A stretch of 11,384 bases of DNA from Nitrospinota bacterium (GCA_022561525.1 JADFRB010000018.1:1-11384); one strand, 5' to 3'; shown: positions 1 through 5,899, counted from the stretch's first letter. A program made the numbers and translations. The notes: generated by a model from the sequence alone, not told the origin.

Positions 1-808
1 GGGTTTTAAACGCGCCAAGATCTTTAGGGTTTTTCGTGACGGCAAAACGCCCGACATCAATATGGTCCATGTCCCAATCCACGCCAAGGTTATGGAACCG
101 TTCATCCGTAAAGTTGAACCCAAAGTGGCAACGGAGGCATTGTCCTTTCCCAACAAAGACGCGAAATCCATTTTGAGCCTTGGCCGATAAGGCCATTTCG
201 TTACCTCCAACCCCAAATTGATCATAGGCACTATTTCCGGAGAGGAGCGTGCGTTGAAAGCTCGCGATGGCTTTGCCGATCAGCTCTACGGTAATGCCTC
301 CTGGGCCAAAGGCTTGTTCAAAGAGAGGGTGATATCCGGCGATACCCTTCACCTTCGCCACCAGTTCGTCGTGATTGGCAAATCCATGCTCGACCGGGCT
401 GACGAATGGCCCAATCGATTGATCTTCTAAGGTTGCAGCGCGCCCGTCCCAAAACTGGGCAGAACTGAATGCTCGATTTATCGCCGCTGGCGCACTTCGA
501 CCACCTTGCTGTCGGTGAATACCAGTAGACACCGGCTGGCCATCTGTAAAAGCCAAGGCTGGCATATGGCAACTGGCACAAGCGATCGTATTATTGGCGG
601 ACAACCGTTTGTCAAAGAAAAGCAGTTTGCCGAGTTCAACTTTGTCTCTCGTCAAGAGGTTGTCCTCGGGAAGAACGAGGCTTTCTCTTTCTAATCCCAA
701 CGGCAAGGTCAGGTGAAGCTCCATTTGGGCATGAGAGATGGTCATCCCACCAGTCAACATTCCGACAGTTAGCCCAAGAGCAAGGCTCCATCGCTTCTCC
801 CATGTCAT
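1..808 (-). CDS. Di-haem cytochrome c peroxidase / MauG-family protein (3' end cut off by window edge)
   Basis: Only the first 269 residues are in the window; the gene runs off the left edge. Seen: a signal peptide (positive MTWEKR start, hydrophobic stretch about 8-23, likely cleavage after SHA at residue 27), so the product is periplasmic. Two c-type haem motifs follow, CASCH at residues 77-81 and CLRCH at 224-228, with an FWDGRAATLEDQ segment (119-130) and a GRFAVTKNPKDLGAFKT segment at the visible end, all typical of the bacterial cytochrome c peroxidase/MauG family. Family members reduce H2O2 with electrons from small cytochromes or, in MauG, oxidise a protein substrate; which applies here cannot be told. 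The ATG at 808 is chosen because a GGAGG lies 6-7 nt upstream and it opens directly into the signal peptide. It lies 140 bp downstream of the sensor-kinase gene on the same strand. Confidence 0.93.
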   Translation of the reverse strand, partial: MTWEKRWSLALGLTVGMLTGGMTISHAQMELHLTLPLGLERESLVLPEDNLLTRDKVELGKLLFFDKRLSANNTIACASCHMPALAFTDGQPVSTGIHRQQGGRSAPAAINRAFSSAQFWDGRAATLEDQSIGPFVSPVEHGFANHDELVAKVKGIAGYHPLFEQAFGPGGITVELIGKAIASFQRTLLSGNSAYDQFGVGGNEMALSAKAQNGFRVFVGKGQCLRCHFGFNFTDERFHNLGVDWDMDHIDVGRFAVTKNPKDLGAFKT

Positions 809-948
809 ACTAGACCTCCAAGTAGTGAATCGTGAGCATGCGAATCCACCGACTCCCGGAGAGAGTCTACTGTGGAACATTTTGGTATGATAATCGAATA
901 GAAAGCCTTCGGAAAAAAATCATTATCCGAGAAACGACGGTTTTACAC
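809..948. other. 140-bp gap between kinase stop and MauG-like start; possible promoter/operator region
   Basis: Read on the - strand this is the upstream region of the peroxidase-like gene. A weak -35/-10-like pair (TTCCGA, 16 nt, TATCAT) can be proposed around 886-913, but it is far from consensus. Nearer the gene is an imperfect 17-bp dyad at 851-867 (GACTC and GAGTC ends). Two GATAAT half-words in opposite orientation (889-894 and 922-927) resemble Fur/PerR-type hexamers but do not form a proper box. None of these is certain. Confidence 0.3.
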
Positions 949-960
949 TCAACTGCCGTT
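933..960 (-). terminator. Hairpin over the kinase stop codon, possible weak terminator
   Basis: AACGACGGTT (933-942) and AACTGCCGTT (951-960) form a 10-bp stem with one wobble and one mismatch around an 8-nt loop. The stem overlaps the kinase TGA at 949-951. In the direction of kinase transcription a run of seven T lies about 14 nt past the stem (913-919), too far for a classical intrinsic terminator, so this is a weak call. The right arm is also part of the inverted repeat that brackets the kinase gene. Confidence 0.3.
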
Positions 961-966
961 TCTAGG
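941..966. repeat. Left copy of inverted repeat bracketing the kinase gene
   Basis: CAACTGCCGTTTCTAGG at 950-966 is the exact reverse complement of 2556-2572. Extending to 941 gives 26 nt with three differences, all transitions. This copy includes the last codons and the stop of the kinase (Pro-Arg-Asn-Gly-Ser-stop). Confidence 0.85.
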
Positions 967-2538
967 ATTATACTTCATTGTTCCGTAGGCATGCCAGGAG
1001 GTAGAATCATCGAGCACATGATTGATTATTTCGACGAGTGCTTCAATTTGGTAGGGTTTTTGAATAAACGCCTTGAAGGGGCTTCCGGCAAATTGCCGAA
1101 CGGCTTCTTCTTCCGAGTAGCCGCTAGAAAGAACCACAGGCACATCCGTTCGGATCTGTTGTATTTCAGAAAATAATTCTTCGCCATTCATGTGTGGCAT
1201 CGTCAAATCCAATAATACCGCTCGAATGTCGTGATGGTGCTGACGAAAGAGATCAAGCCCTGATAGGCCGTTCTGGGCACAGATGACTTGGTATCCTTTG
1301 TCTTCCAAAATTAACTGAGCGGCAAGTCGAACGTCATTTTCATCATCGACCACCAGTATCGTCCCTTTCCCCGAGGGGGTTTCTTGGATGTCCGATTGCT
1401 GATGGGAGCTACTCTCTATTCCAATCCTACGGGGCAAGATAATCCGAAAGGCTGTTCCCTTTCCTAATTCACTGGTGACTTTAATCGCTCCACCATGCGA
1501 CCGAACAATGCCCAGCAGTGCGGCAAGACCGAGACCCCGTCCCGTAAATTTCGTGGTAAAAAATGGATCGAAAATTTTTTCAAAATCCTCTGAATCAATC
1601 CCTATGCCCGTATCAACAACTTCAAAAAATACACAGGGATGATCCTCAAATTCGCCCCGAACATGGCAGCCACTCAGATAGTCTTCCGTGATGAACATTT
1701 CTCCGGTTCTCAATGAGATGGTGCCCATCCGATCGCCAATGGCTTCTGAGGCATTGATAATCAGGTTTATCACCACCTGACGCATTTGTGCGGGATCAAC
1801 ATTGACCATGGGAAGTTGTGAGGATAAGTCATAGACAAGCGAAATTCTTTTGGAAATAGACACAGCGAGCAAATGTCCCATTTCCTCTACGAGCTTCGAA
1901 ACATGAATGGCCTGGATCAGCGGTTTGCCTCGTCCTGCATACGTCAGCATTTGATTCGCCAACTCGCCTCCGCGAAGTGCAGCTTGCTCGATCTTGAGGA
2001 GGTGTTCTCGGCCTGGAGACTCAAGCGCCATTTTCTTGGCTGCCAGTCCGGAATGCGCCACGATCGTCATCAGAAGGTTATTAAAGTCATGGGCAATGCC
2101 TCCGGCTAACACGCCAAGACTTTCGAGTTTTTGCACTTGTTGCATTTGAACCTCGGTCCGCTTGCGCTCTTCCTCAGCGATTTTTCGAAAGGTGATATCC
2201 CGCAACGAGGCCAGGTAGGCGGACCCTCCCTCCCATTCAATTTCCACTATTCGCATTTCCGCTTGAAAGGTGTCTCCTTTTGGAGTGACGATGTCGATTT
2301 CTGTCGTATCTCCCACCAAAAGCGGAAAACAAAACTGTGTTCCCATCAGATCAACCCAGGCTTTCCCAAAGATGGCTTCCGCAGCAGGATTCACAAATCG
2401 AATCGTTCCATCTGATCCCACGATGACCATCCCGTCAACATTTTGTTCAATGAGTAGCTGAAAGCGAGGGTGACTGGATTCTAACTGCCCAAATGGTTGG
2501 AAGGGCGGTTTGGGATATAAAAGTTTGAATCGAGACAT
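949..2538 (-). CDS. Cytosolic hybrid sensor histidine kinase (PAS-HisKA-HATPase_c-receiver)
   Basis: 529 residues. Seen: a PAS sensor domain about 28-118 (DGMVIVGSDGTIRFVNPAAE); a HisKA dimerisation domain with H box GGIAHDFNNLL, phospho-acceptor His150; N box NLIINASEA around Asn262; G1 DTGIGI 309-314; F box FDPFFTTK 323-330; G2 GRGLGLA 333-339; then a C-terminal receiver about 393-510 with acidic pair Asp398/Asp399, phospho-acceptor Asp444 (LLDLTMPHMNG) and Lys494. No membrane segment or signal peptide, so it senses an internal or soluble signal through PAS. No HPt domain is present. AAGGAG upstream of the ATG at 2538 supports the start. It is divergent from a sigma-54 response regulator, the position a FlrB/FleS-type kinase would occupy, so control of flagellar genes is a reasonable inference, although FlrB-type kinases usually lack a receiver. 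Ligand unknown. The gene is bracketed by an inverted repeat (941-966 / 2556-2581). Confidence 0.93.
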   Translation of the reverse strand: MSRFKLLYPKPPFQPFGQLESSHPRFQLLIEQNVDGMVIVGSDGTIRFVNPAAEAIFGKAWVDLMGTQFCFPLLVGDTTEIDIVTPKGDTFQAEMRIVEIEWEGGSAYLASLRDITFRKIAEEERKRTEVQMQQVQKLESLGVLAGGIAHDFNNLLMTIVAHSGLAAKKMALESPGREHLLKIEQAALRGGELANQMLTYAGRGKPLIQAIHVSKLVEEMGHLLAVSISKRISLVYDLSSQLPMVNVDPAQMRQVVINLIINASEAIGDRMGTISLRTGEMFITEDYLSGCHVRGEFEDHPCVFFEVVDTGIGIDSEDFEKIFDPFFTTKFTGRGLGLAALLGIVRSHGGAIKVTSELGKGTAFRIILPRRIGIESSSHQQSDIQETPSGKGTILVVDDENDVRLAAQLILEDKGYQVICAQNGLSGLDLFRQHHHDIRAVLLDLTMPHMNGEELFSEIQQIRTDVPVVLSSGYSEEEAVRQFAGSPFKAFIQKPYQIEALVEIINHVLDDSTSWHAYGTMKYNPRNGS

Positions 2539-2555
2539 CCAATCTCCTTGGTTAA

Positions 2556-2581
2556 CCTAGAAACGGCAGTTGGGCGCAAAA
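2556..2581. repeat. Right copy of inverted repeat bracketing the kinase gene
   Basis: CCTAGAAACGGCAGTTG at 2556-2572 is the exact reverse complement of 950-966; the likeness continues to 2581 with three transitions. It lies about 18 bp upstream of the kinase start codon, just outside its ribosome binding site, and would be transcribed in the kinase mRNA leader if the promoter is further upstream. Read on the + strand it looks like a second copy of the kinase's last codons (CCT AGA AAC GGC AGT), with the stop TGA replaced by TGG. Confidence 0.85.
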
Positions 2582-2642
2582 CAAACGTGCAAGAAATTGG
2601 TGTGCATGGTGCAATAAAAAAAGTCGTGGTCACCTTAGGGCT

Positions 2643-2789
2643 CGCGCAACAATAACTTCCCCTGTTTGGGCGTCGATCCATCCCGTCTGGCGGCGTAGCT
2701 CGTCCTTTCCATACGAGGAGTATGCGCAGTCCTCGCGCCTTGCCAGACAGGTGTCTCAGCACCCAAACAGGGAAAGTTATTCTTGCGTG
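2643..2789. repeat. 147-bp long-hairpin extragenic repeat element (copy 1)
   Basis: The outer arms 2643-2672 and 2760-2789 are 30-nt inverted repeats matching at 26 of 30 positions. Pairing resumes inward through GTCTGGC (2685-2691) opposite GCCAGAC (2742-2748). The centre holds mutually exclusive small stems: CATAC/GTATG (2710-2714 with 2720-2724) and CGAGGA/TCCTCG (2714-2719 with 2730-2735). No open reading frame of its own and no transposase are evident. It shares design with the element at 4177-4321. A non-autonomous repeat or a structured leader of the regulator mRNA are both possible. Confidence 0.8.
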
Positions 2790-2811
2790 AACCCCAAGGA
2801 AGGGAGAGGTC

Positions 2812-4176
2812 ATGAAGGAATTGAGTGAGTATGATGAATCGGCCATTCTCGTGGTCGAAGATGATTCGAACATGCGGTTGGCCCTATCCAAGTCTCTCGG
2901 GGGACAGGGCTATCCCGTGGTGCTCGCCCATGATGGCTACGAGGCCTTGGAGTGTTTGGAAAAACAGCCAGCGTGGTTGGTGATTGCCGATGTCAACATG
3001 CCGGGAAAAGGCGGAATCGAAATGTTGCGTGAGATTCGGGCAGGAGGGAATCCGGTCCCGGTGGTCCTGATGACGGCCTACAGTACGGTTGAGACGGCGG
3101 TGGAGGCGTTGAAACTTGGTGCAGCGGATTACCTTCAGAAACCGTTTCCATTTCAGAAATTGGAAAGCATGATTTCTCGAATACGTCATGAAACATGTGA
3201 ATCTGGCAAAGCGGCGCCACCTCATGAGAAGAAGGATCCAACCGTCAGGTTTCTCACTTGTAATGAGCGAGTCCGCCAAATCTTGAAAATGCTCGAGGCT
3301 GTGGCACCCAGTAATGCCACCGTGTTGATTCAGGGAGAAAGTGGAACAGGCAAAGAAGTCTTGGCTCGATATGTTCATAGCATCAGCCCCAGAGCCAACC
3401 GGCCATTTGTGGCCGTGAATTGCGCGGCCTTACCTGAGGGATTGTTGGAAAGTGAGTTGTTCGGCTTTGAAAAAGGCGCCTTTACCGGGGCACTGGCCCG
3501 TCGGTGCGGAAAATTCGAATTGGCGCATCAGGGGACGCTGCTCTTGGATGAAATCGGAGACATGAGTATGGGCTTGCAAGCAAAACTACTTCGGGTTCTC
3601 CAGGAACGCGAAGTGGATCGGCTTGGCTCGCGCCAGCCAATTTCCATTGATATCCGTGTGTTGGTCACCACTAATCGACATTTACATCAAGAGGTCCAAG
3701 CCGGGAACTTTCGCGAAGACTTGTACTATCGATTGAGTGTCCTGCCTGTGACCCTTCCTCCGCTCCGTGAACGCCCGGAGGACATTATTTTGCTTGCTGA
3801 ATATCTGGCGGAGCAATCGTTCAAAAGAAATCAGCGACCTGGCAGTGGGATTACCCCGGAAGCCCTTGCCTGTTTGAAATCCCGTCCTTGGCGCGGCAAC
3901 GTCCGCGAGTTGGAGAACGCCATTGAACGAGCGGTGTTGTTAGCAGACCGGGGACCCTTACGAATTGAGCATTTTGCTTTTGATGCAGACGCTTCGCAGG
4001 TCACGCTGTCTGTGGAACCAACGGGTTCTATCTGGGAGATGGAGCGGGATTTGATTTTGCGAACATTGGAACGTCACGAGGGAAACCGTACGCATTCGGC
4101 AAAAGAGTTGGGCATTAGTATTCGGACCATGCGAAATAAGTTGCGGGAGTATCGTCAATTAGGGATCCATGTCTAG
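2812..4176 (+). CDS. Sigma-54-dependent response regulator, NtrC family (FlrC/FleR/AtoC-like)
   Basis: 454 residues, full family length. Seen: receiver domain about 10-125 with acidic pair Asp17/Asp18, phospho-acceptor Asp60 (VIADVNMPG) and Lys110; AAA+ domain about 145-385 with Walker A GESGTGKE 175-182, the sigma-54 contact loop GAFTGA 222-227, Walker B LLLDEIGD 243-250, and FREDLYYRL 300-308; C-terminal Fis-type helix-turn-helix about 412-447 (HSAKELGISIRTMRNKL). Proteins of this type bind enhancers as hexamers and drive open-complex formation by sigma-54 RNA polymerase. The next gene on the same strand has a perfect sigma-54 promoter, so this is very likely the activator of the flagellar operon, as FlrC is in Vibrio; that is inference from position. 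Start ATG 2812 has an AAGGGAGAGG ribosome binding site. The probable partner is the divergent hybrid kinase. A long hairpin element lies on each side. Confidence 0.94.
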   Translation: MKELSEYDESAILVVEDDSNMRLALSKSLGGQGYPVVLAHDGYEALECLEKQPAWLVIADVNMPGKGGIEMLREIRAGGNPVPVVLMTAYSTVETAVEALKLGAADYLQKPFPFQKLESMISRIRHETCESGKAAPPHEKKDPTVRFLTCNERVRQILKMLEAVAPSNATVLIQGESGTGKEVLARYVHSISPRANRPFVAVNCAALPEGLLESELFGFEKGAFTGALARRCGKFELAHQGTLLLDEIGDMSMGLQAKLLRVLQEREVDRLGSRQPISIDIRVLVTTNRHLHQEVQAGNFREDLYYRLSVLPVTLPPLRERPEDIILLAEYLAEQSFKRNQRPGSGITPEALACLKSRPWRGNVRELENAIERAVLLADRGPLRIEHFAFDADASQVTLSVEPTGSIWEMERDLILRTLERHEGNRTHSAKELGISIRTMRNKLREYRQLGIHV

Positions 4177-4321
4177 CCAGGTGTTGAAAAAGCATGCCCT
4201 GAGTATTGCCGAAGGGGCCGCCAGCGGCGTTCTCGGGCCTTTGCCGTGCTCACGTACTGCTGTACGCTCCGCGCACCAAATCCCCTGCGGCCTTGCTGGA
4301 CGGACCTTTTTGAACACCCGG
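4177..4321. repeat. 145-bp long-hairpin extragenic repeat element (copy 2)
   Basis: Begins right after the regulator's TAG. Outer arms CCAGGTGTTGAAAAAG (4177-4192) and the complement of CTTTTTGAACACCCGG (4306-4321) match at 14 of 16 positions. Inward, CGCCAGC-GGCG on the left faces GGCCTTGCTGGACG on the right, the same pattern (AA bulge on the right arm) as the element at 2643-2789. At the centre is a perfect CGTAC-TGCT-GTACG hairpin (4253-4266). There is no T-run after it, so it is not a standard terminator, though it might stop or stabilise the regulator transcript. From memory, sequences like this (…GCGGCCTTGCTGGACGG…TTTTTGAACA…) are dispersed in Nitrospira genomes; not verified here. The short open frame 4169-4354 across it is not believed to be a gene. 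Confidence 0.82.
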
Positions 4322-4460
4322 CGGGTGTCGGATTTGAACGCAAGAAGGACGTGAACCGTTATAGGTAAGGATTGCTTGTCGGCAAAAATGGACTGGTCGT
4401 TTGTTCCTGGTATGGTCGGGGCGACGATGAAAAACTCAGAACAAGCTAAGAAAGAGAGTC
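4322..4460. promoter_or_regulatory. Upstream region of the flagellar operon promoter, candidate enhancer region
   Basis: About 140 bp between the hairpin element and the sigma-54 promoter, with no gene. Sigma-54 activators normally bind dyads 70-150 bp upstream of the start, so the regulator's site should lie here or in the hairpin element. The clearest small dyad is GTCG-GGG-CGAC at 4415-4425, about 62-72 bp upstream of the predicted start. No proof that it is an operator. Confidence 0.35.
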
Positions 4461-4476
4461 TGGCACTGAGGTTGCT
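4461..4476 (+). promoter_or_regulatory. Sigma-54 (-24/-12) promoter of the flagellar operon
   Basis: TGGCACTGAGGTTGCT matches the sigma-54 consensus TGGCAC-N5-TTGCW at every defined position, with the invariant GG (4462-4463) and GC (4474-4475) 10 nt apart. The predicted start of transcription is near 4487, giving a leader of only about 16 nt before the flgB ATG. It fits the sigma-54 activator encoded just upstream. Confidence 0.9.
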
Positions 4477-4502
4477 ATCTTTCTGGTAGGGAGGTGGATG
4501 AT

Positions 4503-4910
4503 ATGGTCGTTACGCCTTGGGATGGGGGCACAAAACTCTATGAGCACGCGCTCGATGTGCGAGGGGCGATTCACGAAACCGTCGCTGCGAATATTGCTAA
4601 TGAAGAAACCCCAGGGTATCGCGCTCTGCATTTACCGTTTCACAAGGCTTTGCAGTCCGCGGTTCAAGGGAATGGCCCTCTTCTACCCACGAAGACCCAT
4701 GCTCGTCATTTGCCGGTGATCCATGAGGGTGATCGTCCATTTCTTTCAGTGACGACGACCCTCAATGGAGGGGGCGTCGATCAAAATACCGTCAACCTCG
4801 AGGAACAACTGACGCTCATGGCAGAAAACAATATCCTGTACATGGCGGTAGCCCAATTTTTGGCCGGCCGGTTCGATGGATGGCGGAACGCGATTGATGA
4901 AGGGCGATAA
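4503..4910 (+). CDS. flgB: Flagellar proximal rod protein FlgB
   Basis: 135 residues from the ATG at 4503. FlgB is a proximal rod subunit placed on FliE/MS ring in the periplasm and is exported by the flagellar type III system without a signal peptide. Seen: the rod/hook-family N-terminal signature NIANEETPGYRA at residues 30-41, preceded by an amphipathic helix, and a C-terminal helix with VNLEEQLTLMAENNILY. A GTG at 4494 in the same frame would add three residues, but it lies inside the ribosome binding site AGGGAGG (4488-4494) and only about 7 nt from the predicted transcription start, so ATG 4503 with 8-nt spacing is preferred. First gene after the sigma-54 promoter. Confidence 0.95.
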   Translation: MVVTPWDGGTKLYEHALDVRGAIHETVAANIANEETPGYRALHLPFHKALQSAVQGNGPLLPTKTHARHLPVIHEGDRPFLSVTTTLNGGGVDQNTVNLEEQLTLMAENNILYMAVAQFLAGRFDGWRNAIDEGR

Positions 4911-4920
4911 TTAAAAAACC

Positions 4921-5001
4921 TCGTTTGTATCTCGTTGCTCGTATCTCGTCAAAGACTGAAATGCACACGACGAAATACGAACGACGAGATACGAGAAACG
5001 A
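4921..5001 (+). repeat. Long inverted repeat (hairpin) between flgB and flgC
   Basis: Arms 4921-4950 and 4969-5001 are inverted copies: apart from a 3-nt insertion in the right arm, 27 of 30 positions match. The arms are made of the repeated word CTCGTATCTCGT and the loop is 18 nt. The stem ends only 3 nt before the flgC ribosome binding site (AAGGAGG 5005-5011). Confidence 0.85.
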
Positions 5002-5015
5002 AACAAGGAGGCATC

Positions 5016-5459
5016 ATGGATATTGATCGATTATTTTCGATAGTCGGATCCGCGCTTACTGCGCAGCGTCAACGACTGAACATTATTGCGGGAAATCTGG
5101 CGAATGCGGGATCTACGCGTTCCCCGGATGGTGGTCCGTATATCCGTCGAGACGTGGTGTTTCAATCTACTCAGCAGGGCTCACCCTTCAACCAGGTTTT
5201 TTCGGTAGCATTTGGAGGGGTCGCTGAGCCGAGTGGTGTGCGGATCTCGCGGATCATTGAGGATCAACGGCCTCCACGGCAAGTGTACGACCCCAAACAT
5301 CCGGATGCCGATGACAAGGGGTTCGTGGCCATGCCCAATGTGAATGCTATAGAGGAGATGACCAATCTGTTGTCCACCTCACGATCCTATGAAGCGAACC
5401 TCGCGGTGCTGGATGCGGGGAAACGCATGACCCTGAGGATTTTGGACTTGGCTCGATAA
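5016..5459 (+). CDS. flgC: Flagellar proximal rod protein FlgC
   Basis: 147 residues. FlgC is the second proximal rod subunit, exported through the flagellar type III system and assembled above FliE/FlgB. Seen: N-terminal rod-family signature with GNLANAGSTR at 26-35 followed by PYIRRDVVF (41-49), and the conserved C-terminal segment PNVNAIEEMTNLLSTSRSYEANLAVLDAGK with a final helix MTLRILDLAR. Length is close to the usual 130-150. Upstream in-frame codons run into the flgB/flgC hairpin (a TTG at 4935), but ATG 5016 has a strong AAGGAGG ribosome binding site and starts exactly at the family's MDI..LF beginning, so it is chosen. Third-position and protein character match the neighbours. Confidence 0.96.
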   Translation: MDIDRLFSIVGSALTAQRQRLNIIAGNLANAGSTRSPDGGPYIRRDVVFQSTQQGSPFNQVFSVAFGGVAEPSGVRISRIIEDQRPPRQVYDPKHPDADDKGFVAMPNVNAIEEMTNLLSTSRSYEANLAVLDAGKRMTLRILDLAR

Positions 5460-5467
5460 CACGCGTT

Positions 5468-5553
5468 GTGCGTGAAGCGTGATCCGTGAAGTGTAGGGAA
5501 AAAACGACTTCCATATTTTTTCGCATTACGCATCACGGGATACGGGTCACGAC
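5468..5553 (+). repeat. Imperfect inverted repeat of CGTGATGCGT-like words between flgC and fliE
   Basis: GCGTGAAGCGTGATCCGTGA-type sequence (5470-5494) faces CGCATTACGCATCACGGGAT-type sequence (5522-5553). About two thirds of positions match in the best ungapped block, so it is a degenerate hairpin of the same style as those in the fliE/fliF and fliI/fliJ gaps. The rest of the gap to 5593 holds only the fliE ribosome binding site. Confidence 0.65.
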
Positions 5554-5593
5554 TTTTACACAACCCATGATGAAACCAGGATAAGGAGTTCCA

Positions 5594-5899
5594 ATGGATG
5601 ATCTCACGATTCGAGGGTATGAATCTCTGGCCGGGATTAATGAGCGGGGAGTGGTCACGCCAGGCCGTCAGGTGGAGTCACAAGGGTTTGTGGAGATATT
5701 GAAAGGCGCCATCGACAATGTGAATCAGATGCAGCATGAAGCGGGCCGCTTGGAAGATGCCGTGGCGCGTGGGGAAAATATGAATATTCATCAAGCCATC
5801 ATCGCTGGTGAAAAGGCCGGATTGTCCTTTCAGTTGATGATGCAAGTGCGAAACAAACTGCTTGATGCGTATCGAGAAGTATTACGATTACAGCTCTAG
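5594..5899 (+). CDS. fliE: Flagellar hook-basal body complex protein FliE
   Basis: 101 residues, the usual FliE length. FliE joins the FliF MS ring to the proximal rod and is among the first substrates exported. Seen: the conserved C-terminal half, with an N-x-M-Q helix (VNQMQHEAGRLEDAVARGE) followed by the family signature MNIHQAIIAGEKAGLSFQLM and MQVRNKLLDAYREVLRLQL, which is the polymerising helix. The N-terminal third is variable, as usual. Ribosome binding site AAGGAG sits 5 nt before ATG 5594. It lies between flgC and fliF, the standard order. Confidence 0.96.
   Translation: MDDLTIRGYESLAGINERGVVTPGRQVESQGFVEILKGAIDNVNQMQHEAGRLEDAVARGENMNIHQAIIAGEKAGLSFQLMMQVRNKLLDAYREVLRLQL

Larger units (their letters stand above)
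2539..2811. other. Divergent intergenic region between kinase and sigma-54 regulator
   Basis: 273 bp that must hold the promoters of both divergent genes. It contains the right copy of the kinase-bracketing repeat (2556-2581) and a long hairpin element (2643-2789). I found no convincing sigma-70 or sigma-54 promoter for either gene. Only about 60 bp (2582-2642) are free of repeat sequence, and the start of the regulator gene lies 22 bp beyond the hairpin element. Confidence 0.6.

Noticed and set aside
889..927. Fur- or PerR-like box upstream of the peroxidase gene
   Set aside because: Only two separated GATAAT half-words about 27 bp apart; no full 19-bp or 15-bp dyad.
832..1176. Open frame of 114 codons on the + strand
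   Set aside because: Mostly antisense to the kinase's receiver domain, with no ribosome binding site or recognisable protein; the kinase frame is strongly supported.
2481..2891. 136-codon - strand frame across the divergent gap
   Set aside because: It runs through the long hairpin element and overlaps the starts of both well-supported genes; composition is not protein-like and no ribosome binding site is seen.
4177..4321. Rho-independent terminator of the regulator gene
   Set aside because: The stem is far longer than a terminator and lacks a following T-run; the repeat-element reading explains it better.
4169..4354. 61-codon + strand frame after the regulator
   Set aside because: It lies almost entirely in the hairpin repeat and its start overlaps the regulator's end; better explained as repeat sequence.
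4935..5015. Longer FlgC start at TTG 4935
   Set aside because: The added residues come from the hairpin sequence, while ATG 5016 has AAGGAGG and matches the family's N-terminus.
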